The notes beneath the pieces were generated by a model. The model did no database searches. It saw only the letters and a program-made list of their open reading frames with translations, and was not told the origin of the DNA. From positions 62,001 to 126,000 of the forward strand of contig JAFIGU010000003.1 of NCBI GenBank assembly GCA_017849555.1: a DNA stretch of 64,000 nucleotides, in the 5' to 3' direction. The translations under genes were made by a program, and so were the position numbers. The stretch comes from Sphingomonas sp. (GTDB taxonomy: Bacteria; Pseudomonadota; Alphaproteobacteria; Sphingomonadales; Sphingomonadaceae). How positions within the stretch are numbered: position 1 is the stretch's first letter; each line of letters begins with the position of its first letter. This document shows positions 1 to 8,143 of this stretch, piece by piece.

Positions 1-216
1 CGCGGATATGCCGGCGCGCGCTTCCGATCGGCCGATACGGCGAATGAGGTTGGACAAGGCTGTTTCCCGGTTATTTTCGCTATTGCGAATCGTTATCGAT
101 GCAACGCGGGCTAAATGCGCTGCTGGACCGGGTCAAGCATATTGTTGCGAACCGCTCGCAATTCTGTGCGGGATTTGCGCGTCATGCGCCTCAGCGCGAT
201 CAAACCGCACGCGCCC

Positions 217-274
217 TTGTGCTGCCGCGAAGGCGGGAGCCCAGACTGGGTCCCCGCCTTCGCGGAGACACAAG
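217..274. repeat. REP-like palindromic repeat, copy 1
   Basis: The arms CCGCGAAGGCGGG and CCCCGCCTTCGCGG flank a small inner palindrome (CCCAGACTGGG). The same architecture, with an almost identical sequence, recurs at 61270-61326. Short intergenic palindromes of this type are common in sphingomonad genomes. No transposase is attached. Confidence 0.7.
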
Positions 275-344
275 AGATGGAACGGCCACCCCGGCTTACG
301 CCGGGGCGAATCTCATTTTAGGCGCCGGTCGCCACATATCTCTC

Positions 345-455
345 GTCACCCCGGCTTTGGGCCGGGGTCCATCTGGAGGCAGGCGTGGAGCAAGAGGTTC
401 TGGCCACCGCGCTGCCGGCACAATGGACCCGACTCAAGACCGGGTTGGCGGGTGG
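345..455. repeat. Imperfect long inverted repeat
   Basis: A left arm reading CCCCGGCTTTGGGCCGGGGTCC (self-complementary around 350-371) is followed about 55 bases later by a related sequence, GGACCCGACTCAAGACCGGG (near 425-444). Together they resemble the paired TGGACCCC...GGGGTGAC repeats often scattered between sphingomonad genes. It is unlikely to be coding. Confidence 0.45.
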
Positions 456-476
456 ATTAGCGCCGAGGGATCAGCC

Positions 477-1949
477 CTAACCGATCGCCCGCCGCCGCAT
501 CCGGATCAGCTTGGGTTCCAGATACGCCATCAGCCCCTCGGTCCCCAATTCACGGCCAAGGCCGCTCAGCTTGGTCCCACCGAACGGTGCCTGGAGATCG
601 GATGTATCGTTGACGTTCACCCCGACCATTCCGCATTCGAGCGCCTCGGCGATCGCCCAGCCGCGTTCCAGATCCTCGGTGTAGAGATAGGCGGCGAGGC
701 CGAATTCCAGGCCGTTGGCGATCGCCAGCATCTCCTCGATCGTGTCGAAGGCGCGCATCGCGGCGATCGGGCCGAAGCTTTCGCTCGTCATCGGCAGCGA
801 ATCGAGCGGCGCCTCATCCACCAAGGTCGGGCGATAGAAGAATCCTTCCTCCAGCCCGTCGAGCCGCGGCCGTTGCCCGCCGGCCAGCAACCGCCCGCCC
901 TTGGCCAAAGCATCGTCGAGATGCGCCTGCGTCCGCTCGATCACGCTCGCGTTGAGGACCGGGCCGTAAGCCACGCCTTCCTCAAGGCCGTGGCCCAGCA
1001 CGATCGCATCGGTCTGCGCCGCCAACGCGTCGGCGAAGCGGCGGTGGACGTCCCGGTGGACGAGGATGCGATTCACCGCGATGCAGATCTGCCCCATGTT
1101 CGAGAAGGATCGCCGCAGCGCCGCCTTGGCGGCCGCTTCCACATCGGCATCGGGCAGGACGATAAACGGGGCGTGCCCGCCGAGTTCGAGGCTCAGCCGC
1201 TTGAGGTTGCCCGCGGCGCGGCGCGCAATCTCTTGGCCCGCGGCGATCGACGCGGTGGCGGAGATCATCGCTATCCCGGGATGCGCGGCGAGCGCGGCGC
1301 CGGCCTCCGGGCCGCGGCCGGGCAGGTTGGCGAGAACGCCCGGCGGCAATCCGGCTTCGTCGAAGCAGCGGACCACTTCGGCAATCGCGAACGGCGTTTC
1401 GTGCGGCGGCTTGATGATCGCCGGGCAGCCGGCGGCGAGCGCCGGCCCCACCTTCCAGCAATAGAGATCGACCGGATAATTCCACGGCACGATGCCGGCG
1501 ACGATGCCGACCGGGTGATGGCTGACGAGGTTGCGCACCTCGGGCGAGGCGCTCGGTCGGATCGAGCCGCCGACACGCCGCGCCTCCTCGGCGTAATAGT
1601 GAATCACCTCGACGCCGAAGTCGATCTCCTTGCGGCTGTCGCCGACGGGCTTGCCCTGTTCCAGCGTCAGCAGCCGCGCGATCGCATCGGCGCGTTCGGC
1701 GATGCGATCGGCGGCGGCGTGGAGGATTCGCGCGCGCGCGTCCGCGCCGATCGCGGCCCAGTCGCGCTGCGCGGCGCGCGCGGCGTCGACCGCGCGGTCG
1801 ACATCCACTGCGCCGGCCAGCGCGGTGCGCCCGATCGGGCGGCCGGTCGCCGGGTCGACCACCGTGAACCACGCTTCCTTGGCCGGCAGATGCCATTCGC
1901 CGCCGTAGAAAAGCGTCGTTTCCATCTCCATCGCCCCTGCCCCGCTCAT
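477..1949 (-). CDS. NAD(P)-dependent aldehyde dehydrogenase
   Basis: The product is an aldehyde dehydrogenase of the GabD/betaine-aldehyde dehydrogenase type, about 490 residues, which oxidises an aldehyde to a carboxylate in the cytoplasm. The catalytic Cys is in GQICIAVNR (about C289), the general base Glu in LELGGHAP (about E255), and the conserved VPWNYP and IIKPP motifs are present. The usual FTGS stretch of the cofactor site reads ISATAS, which is atypical and may alter cofactor binding. The start is chosen at 1949 because this ATG overlaps the stop of the upstream SIS gene in an ATGA; the ATG at 1970 would overlap further and seems less likely. It is the last gene of the GntR-controlled operon. 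Its substrate cannot be read from sequence; it may oxidise an aldehyde released by the other enzymes. Confidence 0.9.
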   Translation of the reverse strand: MSGAGAMEMETTLFYGGEWHLPAKEAWFTVVDPATGRPIGRTALAGAVDVDRAVDAARAAQRDWAAIGADARARILHAAADRIAERADAIARLLTLEQGKPVGDSRKEIDFGVEVIHYYAEEARRVGGSIRPSASPEVRNLVSHHPVGIVAGIVPWNYPVDLYCWKVGPALAAGCPAIIKPPHETPFAIAEVVRCFDEAGLPPGVLANLPGRGPEAGAALAAHPGIAMISATASIAAGQEIARRAAGNLKRLSLELGGHAPFIVLPDADVEAAAKAALRRSFSNMGQICIAVNRILVHRDVHRRFADALAAQTDAIVLGHGLEEGVAYGPVLNASVIERTQAHLDDALAKGGRLLAGGQRPRLDGLEEGFFYRPTLVDEAPLDSLPMTSESFGPIAAMRAFDTIEEMLAIANGLEFGLAAYLYTEDLERGWAIAEALECGMVGVNVNDTSDLQAPFGGTKLSGLGRELGTEGLMAYLEPKLIRMRRRAIG

Positions 1950-2710
1950 CGCGCGCTCAGCCGGCGCCACAATTCGGCGTAATTGCGGTCGTTCTGCGCG
2001 TCCGCGCTCTTCTTCTCGGTGGTGTTGGGGCTGACCATGATATGCGTTTCCACCCCGCGCGCGTTGAGCTTTTCGACCGTCGCGGCATTGATCGCCTGGC
2101 CGATCGCGATCGCGATGCTGGTCGAGGTCGCGCCGGTGCGCCCTGTCACGCCCTCGATCTCGATCCCCGCATCGCCCTTCGGCACCCCGGTGTCGATCAC
2201 CACATCGGCGACCTCGAACAGCCGCTTGCCCGACGAATGGCGCGACGGCGTGCTGGTGGAATGCGGCAGGCTGGTCACCCCGATCACCTTCATGCCCTTG
2301 GCCTTGGCGCCAAGCGCGATGTCGAGCGTCACCGCGTTGAGCCCGGAGTGGGAGAAGATCAGCATCGCATCGTCGGGCAAGGTCTGGTGCGAGCTGAGGA
2401 TCGCATCGCCATAGCCCTCCTGCGCGTGGATGAAGCGATATTGGCGCGCCCCCATGTCGCCGAGGACGCGGTGGAAGGAGATCATCGTGCTCTCCACGAT
2501 CGGCCGGAAGCCGACCACCGTGCCGGTGCGCGGGAACATCTCCAGCGCGGCGAACGCGCCGTGCCCGGTGCCGAAGGTGAAGACCAGCCGGTCCGCCGCG
2601 ATCGCATCGGCACAGATCTCCGCCGCCCGGTCGATGAGATGCGCCTGCGTTTCGAACACCGTGGCGAGCCGGGTGGAGAGCATGCGGTGATAATCGGCGA
2701 TAATGGACAT
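1946..2710 (-). CDS. SIS-domain sugar-phosphate-binding protein (UPF0309-like)
   Basis: This is a 254-residue single SIS (sugar isomerase) domain protein. The glycine-rich sugar-phosphate loop is visible as FGTGHGAFAALEMFPRTG (about residues 46-63), and the overall pattern resembles the UPF0309 family. SIS domains bind phosphosugars and either isomerise them or cleave ethers; which applies here is unknown. The start at 2710 (MSIIADYHRM) is preferred because the protein then begins with the family helix; a longer in-frame extension to 2806 overlaps the preceding phosphorylase gene. It lies 28 bases after the phosphorylase and overlaps the dehydrogenase by 4 bases. In this operon it could act on the sugar phosphate made by the phosphorylase and kinase; this is inference. 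Confidence 0.8.
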   Translation of the reverse strand: MSIIADYHRMLSTRLATVFETQAHLIDRAAEICADAIAADRLVFTFGTGHGAFAALEMFPRTGTVVGFRPIVESTMISFHRVLGDMGARQYRFIHAQEGYGDAILSSHQTLPDDAMLIFSHSGLNAVTLDIALGAKAKGMKVIGVTSLPHSTSTPSRHSSGKRLFEVADVVIDTGVPKGDAGIEIEGVTGRTGATSTSIAIAIGQAINAATVEKLNARGVETHIMVSPNTTEKKSADAQNDRNYAELWRRLSAR

Positions 2711-2738
2711 GGCGTGTCTCCGGTAAACGGTGGATGCT

Positions 2739-3476
2739 TCAGGCGGCGACCAGCGCATCGAGCGCGGCGTCGAACAGCCGGCGCTCGAGCGTCGCCATCT
2801 CGTCATCCGCGATCTTGCGCTGGGTGTTGCTATCGACGGTGGCGACGCACAGGCTCCCGGCGCTCACCCCCAACGCACGCGCGGCGGTGAAGAGCGGCGC
2901 GGTTTCCATATCGGTCACCAGCACGCCTTGCCGCAGCATGTCCTCACGCACCGACGCGACCCGCGCCTCGGTATCGGGGTCGATCGAGAACATGTCGCGG
3001 TAGAAGCCGTCGAAGCTGGCGAACCGCCCCGCGCGAGACGGCAAGCCGTGCGTCGCGACGGCGTGGCGAAGCTGCGCCACTAACGCGTCGGCCGCGGGCA
3101 CGGGATCGCCGGTGCCGCCGTAGGCGATCGAGGCACCGTCCTGTCCCCAAGCCTCGGTCGCGATCAGAAACTCGCCCAGCTCGACCGGCGGCAACGCCAT
3201 CGACGTGCCGATGCGCAGGAAGGTCGTCGCGCCCAGATTGGCGAGCTCATGCAGCACGATCGTCGCGATCGGGCCGCCCATGCCGAAAGCGGAGGCGGTG
3301 ACCCGCACGCCCTTGTGGAAGCCGGAGATGGTGCGCAGCCCGCGATTCTCCTTCACCCAATGAACCTCGTCGAGCTGCGCGGCCAGCCGCGCGACACGCG
3401 CCGGATCGCCGATCAGCAGGGCCCGTTCGGCAATTTCACTTTGATCGCAGCCGATATACCAGGCGCGCTTGGTCAC
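2739..3476 (-). CDS. Nucleoside phosphorylase (uridine phosphorylase-like)
   Basis: This is a 245-residue member of the PNP/Udp superfamily, which splits a nucleoside with phosphate to give a free base and pentose 1-phosphate. Seen directly: the phosphate-binding GDPARV near the N terminus, the FGMGGPIATIVLHEL segment, the RIGTSMAL loop, and the ribose-binding VTDMETAPLF, where the ME pair contacts the sugar hydroxyls in known enzymes. The start is a GTG at 3476, preceded by GGGAG at good spacing; the longer frame to 3767 overlaps the kinase gene out of frame. Base specificity cannot be settled by eye; uridine-type is the closest impression. The gap to the PfkB kinase is 26 bases. Confidence 0.85.
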   Translation of the reverse strand: MTKRAWYIGCDQSEIAERALLIGDPARVARLAAQLDEVHWVKENRGLRTISGFHKGVRVTASAFGMGGPIATIVLHELANLGATTFLRIGTSMALPPVELGEFLIATEAWGQDGASIAYGGTGDPVPAADALVAQLRHAVATHGLPSRAGRFASFDGFYRDMFSIDPDTEARVASVREDMLRQGVLVTDMETAPLFTAARALGVSAGSLCVATVDSNTQRKIADDEMATLERRLFDAALDALVAA

Positions 3477-3502
3477 ATGGGTCTCCCGTGTTGATGTGTC
3501 GG

Positions 3503-4348
3503 TCAGGCGGTCCGTTGCCGCAGCAGATCGCGCGCGGCAGCCGCGCCGGCGTGGACCGCGGCGATGATATCGGTCTCGCCCGCGGCAATCGCCGCCAAGG
3601 TTCCCCCCGCCAGCGTATCGCCGGCGCCGGTGGTGTCGGTCACCGCGACCGGCGAGACCGGAATAGTGACCTCGCCTTGCGCGCGGTGGACGGTGATTTC
3701 GGACGCGCCATTGGTCTCGACGATCGTGCGGTCGCCGATCGCCCCGCCCAGCGCCTCGTCGACCCACGCCAGTTCGCGCTTGTTGCAGAAGATGATACGC
3801 GATCGGTCAGCGATCGTGTCGCGCAGCCGCGGCGGAAAGGAGACCGGGTCGTTCTTCGTCACCCAGGCGAGCGTCGCGTCGGGCCGCACCAGATCCAGCG
3901 CGTGGCGGCTTGCCGCCGGGGGCGCCACCGTCAGGCACACGAGATCGGCCGCGGTCAGCACCTTTTCCTGCTCGGGGGTGACCGTCTCGCGCCCCGCCAT
4001 GCCGAAATCGATCAGGCAGGCGCAGGCGCCATTATCCTCGTAGACGAGAAAGCACAGCGGGGTCGCCCCGTCGGCGACCACCGCCATGCCATCGTCGGCG
4101 ATCCCCGCCGCGACGCATTGGCGGCGGTAGAGCGCGCCGAATTCGTCATCGCCGATCCAGGTGACGAGCGAGGGCCGCATCCCCGCCCGTGCGATCGGCA
4201 GCGCGGCATAATAATGGCACCCGCCCGCGCGCGGCCAGGCGCCGCCGCCGCGATGCCGGATCGGCGTCGTCCAATGCGGGCGATAGACGCCGTCGAGCTG
4301 GATCGGATGATCGAGCGAGGCATAGCCGACAAGCGCGATACGCGTCAT
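3503..4348 (-). CDS. PfkB-family carbohydrate/nucleoside kinase
   Basis: The 281-residue protein has the ribokinase/PfkB fold. It carries the C-terminal signature DTTGAGDTLAGG, with the GAGD anion hole at about 241-244 and catalytic D244, and an N-terminal substrate lid ending in AGGCHYYAALPIARAG. The start at 4348 gives MTRIALVGYASLDH, the usual first strand, and overlaps the upstream stop in an ATGA. In the operon it sits just before a nucleoside phosphorylase, so it may phosphorylate a sugar, a sugar 1-phosphate or an intact nucleoside. The family includes ribokinase, adenosine kinase, pseudouridine kinase and archaeal ribose-1-phosphate kinase; nothing visible decides between them. Confidence 0.85.
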   Translation of the reverse strand: MTRIALVGYASLDHPIQLDGVYRPHWTTPIRHRGGGAWPRAGGCHYYAALPIARAGMRPSLVTWIGDDEFGALYRRQCVAAGIADDGMAVVADGATPLCFLVYEDNGACACLIDFGMAGRETVTPEQEKVLTAADLVCLTVAPPAASRHALDLVRPDATLAWVTKNDPVSFPPRLRDTIADRSRIIFCNKRELAWVDEALGGAIGDRTIVETNGASEITVHRAQGEVTIPVSPVAVTDTTGAGDTLAGGTLAAIAAGETDIIAAVHAGAAAARDLLRQRTA

Positions 4349-4941
4349 CCGAGCGCCGCCTCGGCATCCGCCAGCGCGACGCTCCACCCCATATAGCGAT
4401 CGATGTCCTCGACCGCCGCGGCCTCCAGATTGGTGCGATTGGAATTGGTCGCTTCGCGCGCCAGCAGGCAGCTGTAACCGAGACCGAAACCATCCTGGAT
4501 CGTCGCGCGGACGCAGACGTTGGTCTTGACCCCCGCCACCACCAGCCGTTCGATCGCATTCTCGCGCAGCGTCAGGTCGAGATCGGTGGCGAAGAAGGCG
4601 CTGAACCGGCGCTTCACGACGACGAGTTCATTGGCCGGCGCGGGCTCGGGCGGGCCGAAGCCGTCGAAGAAGGCGGCGTCGAACGCGCCGTCGACGCAAT
4701 GCTCGGGCAGCTTGGCGGATTCGAAATCGGCCAGCCCGGCGCGATGCCGGTCGGCGACATGGACGATCAGCCGCCCGCGCGACCGCGCATGGGCGAGCAG
4801 CCGGCGCAGATTGGGCACGATGTCCGACGCGGCGGGATAGTAATTCCCGCCCTCCGGATGCAGGAAACCATTCTGGAGATCGACGAGGACCAGCGCGGTA
4901 CGCTCGGGCGACCCCGCCTCATGCCAGTCGCGGGGCATCAA
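4345..4941 (-). CDS. Isochorismatase-like cysteine hydrolase
   Basis: The product is a 198-residue cysteine hydrolase of the isochorismatase/nicotinamidase fold. The triad is visible: D21 in VLVDLQNGFLHPEG, K110 in VVVKRRFSAF and C143 in VKTNVCVRAT. Members hydrolyse amides such as nicotinamide, ureidoacrylate, N-carbamoyl compounds or biuret. Next to a nucleoside phosphorylase, an amidase acting on the released base is an attractive guess, but the substrate is unknown. Both ends overlap neighbours by 4 bases (ATGA with the GntR gene upstream and with the kinase downstream), so translation is probably coupled. Confidence 0.87.
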   Translation of the reverse strand: MMPRDWHEAGSPERTALVLVDLQNGFLHPEGGNYYPAASDIVPNLRRLLAHARSRGRLIVHVADRHRAGLADFESAKLPEHCVDGAFDAAFFDGFGPPEPAPANELVVVKRRFSAFFATDLDLTLRENAIERLVVAGVKTNVCVRATIQDGFGLGYSCLLAREATNSNRTNLEAAAVEDIDRYMGWSVALADAEAALG

Positions 4942-5720
4942 TGCCGATCCGCGACCTGCGAGACCATATGGGCGACGCCGCGATCGCGTGTCAGCCGCGT
5001 CTCATAACTATATGAATCACCCACATAATTCGTTTCGACCAATTCGACGATCCGCCCCGCCGCATCATAAGCGCGACGGTTGATCGCCATCAGCGCGGTG
5101 CCGGACGGGACGCCGAGCAGCGCCGCCTCCTCCGGCGTCGCGGCGCGCGCGCGGAGCAGTTCCTCGGCATGATCGACATGGATGCCGGCTTCCTCCATCG
5201 CCTGATAAAGCGAGAAGTCGGCGGCGTGGAGCAGTTCGACGCCGTCCGCGGTCAGCGCCGGCACGCGCTCCGCGACCTGCTCCGGCACGACCGAATTGTG
5301 CAGCGCCCAGGGCGTGTCGTCGACCAGCCGCAGACGCGACAGCCGGACCGCGGGGCCGCCGCAGCCATATTGCTGCGCCTCGGCGGCGGACAGCCGCGTG
5401 AACCCCAGGATACGATGCGTCGGCACGCGTCCCTGATCGCGCACCGAATGCGAAAAGCCGGTCAGGAATCCCGGCTGACGATGCAGCGACGGCCGCGAAA
5501 CATAGGTGCCATCGCCCTGCCGGCGATGCGCCAGCCCCTCCTGAAGCAGGATTTCGATCGCGCGAACCACCGTCCCCCGACTGACGCCATATTCGCGGCA
5601 CAATTGCGCCTCGCTGGGCAGCTGGTCGCCCGGCTGCCAGCGCCGCGACAGGATGCCCGCGCGCAGCTCGGCCGCGATCCGGATGTAGAGCGGCCCGTGC
5701 CGCGTAAGCGCGTTGGTCAT
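4938..5720 (-). CDS. GntR-family transcriptional regulator (HutC/UTRA subfamily)
   Basis: This 260-residue repressor-type regulator has an N-terminal winged helix (LYIRIAAELRAGIL through CREYGVSRGTVVRAIEIL, about residues 10-75) and a C-terminal UTRA ligand-binding domain (about 95-245). The first gene of the minus-strand operon, it is divergent from the TBDT at 5858. Two palindromes of the GGTTGACTAGTCAACC type lie in the 137-base divergent promoter, at 22 and 79 bases from its start codon, so it probably represses both itself and the receptor until a pathway intermediate, typically a phosphosugar or metabolite for UTRA domains, is bound. Confidence 0.9.
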   Translation of the reverse strand: MTNALTRHGPLYIRIAAELRAGILSRRWQPGDQLPSEAQLCREYGVSRGTVVRAIEILLQEGLAHRRQGDGTYVSRPSLHRQPGFLTGFSHSVRDQGRVPTHRILGFTRLSAAEAQQYGCGGPAVRLSRLRLVDDTPWALHNSVVPEQVAERVPALTADGVELLHAADFSLYQAMEEAGIHVDHAEELLRARAATPEEAALLGVPSGTALMAINRRAYDAAGRIVELVETNYVGDSYSYETRLTRDRGVAHMVSQVADRH

Positions 5721-5741
5721 GCGCCGGAGCTTAGCATTTAA

Positions 5742-5757
5742 GGTTGACTAGTCAACC
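5742..5757. promoter_or_regulatory. Operator palindrome O1 for the GntR regulator
   Basis: GGTTGACTAGTCAACC is a perfect 16-base palindrome between the divergent regulator and receptor genes. Its TTGACTAGTCAA core resembles the GTNTANAC-type sites known for UTRA-domain GntR regulators. A second, 14/16 copy lies 57 bases away, centre to centre. Confidence 0.75.
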
Positions 5758-5798
5758 GTCGACAGCATGGTCGCACCTTTGAAGAGAGATATTTGTCA

Positions 5799-5814
5799 GG
5801 TTGACTAGTCAATC
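5799..5814. promoter_or_regulatory. Operator palindrome O2 for the GntR regulator
   Basis: GGTTGACTAGTCAATC repeats the upstream palindrome with one arm altered in one base. It lies 43 bases before the receptor start codon, where a bound repressor would block transcription of the plus-strand genes. Confidence 0.72.
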
Positions 5815-5857
5815 GATCATTCATAAGCCTTTGCCCGATAATGTTAGGGGGTGGGGT

Positions 5858-8125
5858 ATGATTCCGAACGTCCATCGACTGCTTCTCCAATCGACCGCGC
5901 TGCTGCTGATCGGCACGGCCCCCGCCGTCGCCGCGCCTGCGGACCCGGCATCCCCCCAGGCCAAAGCCGGCGCCGTCGAGGGCGGCGACATCGTCGTCAC
6001 GGCGCAGCATCGCGAGGAGCGACTCGACAAGGTCGGGATCACCATCGACGCCTTCGACGGCAATCGGCTGCGCGAGGAAGGCGCGACCAGCGTGCGCGAT
6101 CTGACGATGTACACGCCCAATCTCGCGGTCCATCTGCCGTTCGGCGAGAACAGCTATCCCTCGATCACCCTCCGCGGGATGAGCGCGGACAATTTCAACG
6201 AAAGCGCCCCGCAGACCACCGGCGTCTATGTCGACGGCATCTATCAGTCGTCCTCGCCGATGCTCGCCTTCCAGATGTTCGATCAGGAGCGGGTCGAGGT
6301 GCTCAAAGGCCCGCAAGGGACGCTTTACGGCCGCAATACCACCGCGGGCGCGGTCAATTTCATCTCGCGCCAGCCGAGCTTCACCCCCAATGGTTATGCG
6401 CAGATCGATTTCGGCCGGTACAATTATCTCAACGTCGAAGCGGCGATCGGCGGCCCGCTCGTCGGCGATACGCTCGCCGGGCGGATCGCAACCAAGGTGG
6501 TGCGCCAATGGGACGGCCCGCAGACCGATCGCAGCGGCGGCGATCATTACGGCCAGATCCGTACCGCTTTCTTCCGCGGCTCGCTGCTCTTCACCGACAA
6601 TGACGGGCTGCGCATCACCGTCACCGGGCACGGCGGAGTCGATCGCTCGGATACCTGGCCGTTCACCTCGGTCGCCGCATTGGTGCCGGCGGGTCAGCCC
6701 AATGCCGGGCAGATCTGCCCGCAATTCCTTGCCGGCGACATCGCCGGCGCGAATGCCAATTGCGTCGACGTCTCGGGCTATCACAAGCAGACGAAGAGCG
6801 TCCACGACAACCCCCGCAGCCTCTACGGCCGGCATGACAACAGCACCTACGGCGTCGTCGGGCAGATCGACTATAGCTTCGGCGCGGTCCGCCTGACCTC
6901 GGTGACGGGCTACGACCATCTCAAGCGGCGCGAGGGGCTCGACGAGGATGGCGGCGCCAATGTCGTGACCGATACGATCCGCGGCAGCACCGTCGATCAA
7001 TTCTCGCAGGAATTGCGGCTCGCGTCGGACGACGACGGCGCCGCGCTGACCTGGATCGCGGGCGCTTATTATTCCTGGGACCGCCTGACCGGCAACCCGA
7101 TCTTCTCGTCCGATTTCCGTGACTGGTTCGGCGGTGCGGTCGCCGATTATTCGAAGCTCTCCACCCGCACCGGCGCGATCTTCGGCCAGCTCGACTATCG
7201 CCTGACCCCGACGCTCAAGCTCACCGGCGGGTTGCGCCAGACCTGGGTCGGGCGCGATTTCACCTATCGCTCGGTCTTCACCCCGACGGGCGGCACCGGT
7301 GCGACGACCTTCGCCGGCAGCAACAAGCTCAACCAGAGCGACTGGTCGGGGCGGATCGCGCTCGATTATACGCCGAGCGACCAAGTGCTGATCTACGCCA
7401 ACATCTCGCGCGGGTTCGACGCCGGGACGTTCAATTCCTATTTCCTCGGCAGCCAGGCGGCGCTTCAGCCCACCCGTCAGGAACGCGTGACGGCCTATGA
7501 ACTGGGGATCAAGGCGTCGGTCGCGCCCGGCGTGCGGATCGAGGCGGCGGCCTTCTACAATCGCTGGACCGATATCATCGTCACCGCGATCGAAAATCGC
7601 ACCGGGGTCAACGCCCCTTACCTCACCAACGGCAAGGGCGCCGATATCGCGGGCGGCGAGCTCAAGCTCGCGCTCCGCCCGGTCCGCAGGCTCAGCATCG
7701 ACGCCGGCGCGAGCTATACCTACCAGAAGCTCGACACGCTGCGGCAGCAGAATCTGTTCGGCACGATCGTCGACCTCGCCGGTGGCCGGCTGGCCAATTC
7801 CCCCGAGTGGACGCTGAACGGCTCGGCGCGCTATGCCGCCCCGGTCGGCCGCTACACGGTCACCCCGTCAATCGACGTGAAATACGAAAGCCGCTCGCAG
7901 CGCGACCTGCTCAACACGAAAATCCTCCAGACGCCGCCGCACGCCTTGCTCAACGCGCGCCTGATGATCGAGGACGGCGCCGGCTGGCAGGGATCGCTGT
8001 GGGTGCGCAACCTGACCGACATCCGCTATGTCGCAGAGGCCTATCAGGTCGTCTCGGGCGGTTATGCCGGGCTGGTCTATAACCTGCCGCGCACCTATGG
8101 CATCAGCCTGTCGCGCTCGTTCTGA
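5858..8125 (+). CDS. TonB-dependent outer-membrane receptor
   Basis: The 755-residue receptor has a signal peptide (LLLQSTALLLIGTAPAVAA), a TonB-box region (GDIVVTAQHREERLDKVG), a plug with the usual VEVLKGPQGTLYGRNTTAGAVNFIS motif, and a 22-strand barrel ending in the outer-membrane signature ISLSRSF. The start at 5858 follows a GGGGG-rich ribosome site; an ATG at 5801 would overlap the second operator and lacks such a site. It probably imports the substrate degraded by the divergent operon, with the MFS gene 18 bases downstream carrying it across the inner membrane. Substrate identity (a nucleoside or related N-glycoside) is inferred only from context. Confidence 0.92.
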   Translation: MIPNVHRLLLQSTALLLIGTAPAVAAPADPASPQAKAGAVEGGDIVVTAQHREERLDKVGITIDAFDGNRLREEGATSVRDLTMYTPNLAVHLPFGENSYPSITLRGMSADNFNESAPQTTGVYVDGIYQSSSPMLAFQMFDQERVEVLKGPQGTLYGRNTTAGAVNFISRQPSFTPNGYAQIDFGRYNYLNVEAAIGGPLVGDTLAGRIATKVVRQWDGPQTDRSGGDHYGQIRTAFFRGSLLFTDNDGLRITVTGHGGVDRSDTWPFTSVAALVPAGQPNAGQICPQFLAGDIAGANANCVDVSGYHKQTKSVHDNPRSLYGRHDNSTYGVVGQIDYSFGAVRLTSVTGYDHLKRREGLDEDGGANVVTDTIRGSTVDQFSQELRLASDDDGAALTWIAGAYYSWDRLTGNPIFSSDFRDWFGGAVADYSKLSTRTGAIFGQLDYRLTPTLKLTGGLRQTWVGRDFTYRSVFTPTGGTGATTFAGSNKLNQSDWSGRIALDYTPSDQVLIYANISRGFDAGTFNSYFLGSQAALQPTRQERVTAYELGIKASVAPGVRIEAAAFYNRWTDIIVTAIENRTGVNAPYLTNGKGADIAGGELKLALRPVRRLSIDAGASYTYQKLDTLRQQNLFGTIVDLAGGRLANSPEWTLNGSARYAAPVGRYTVTPSIDVKYESRSQRDLLNTKILQTPPHALLNARLMIEDGAGWQGSLWVRNLTDIRYVAEAYQVVSGGYAGLVYNLPRTYGISLSRSF

Positions 8126-8143
8126 CCTGAGGGGGGCGGATCG

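Larger units (their letters stand above)
1..476. other. Gene-free flank with palindromic repeats
   Basis: No convincing gene was found here. The open frames that cross it lack ribosome-binding sites and continue as shadows of the aldehyde dehydrogenase gene on the other strand. The content is mainly inverted-repeat DNA: one REP-like hairpin near 217-274, then arms of the CCCCGGC...GCCGGGG kind near 290-306 and 350-370, and a related arm near 423-450. It lies at the 3' end of the dehydrogenase operon, where it could contribute to termination or mRNA stability. Confidence 0.6.

Noticed and set aside
99..1982. 627-residue open frame opposite the aldehyde dehydrogenase
   Set aside because: It is rich in Arg, Asp, Gly and Ala with no domain pattern, and mirrors a gene with clear catalytic motifs. 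It is a shadow of high-GC codon use.
5742..5814. Palindromes considered as transcription terminators
   Set aside because: They lie between divergent promoters with no T-run and match each other in sequence; operators fit better.
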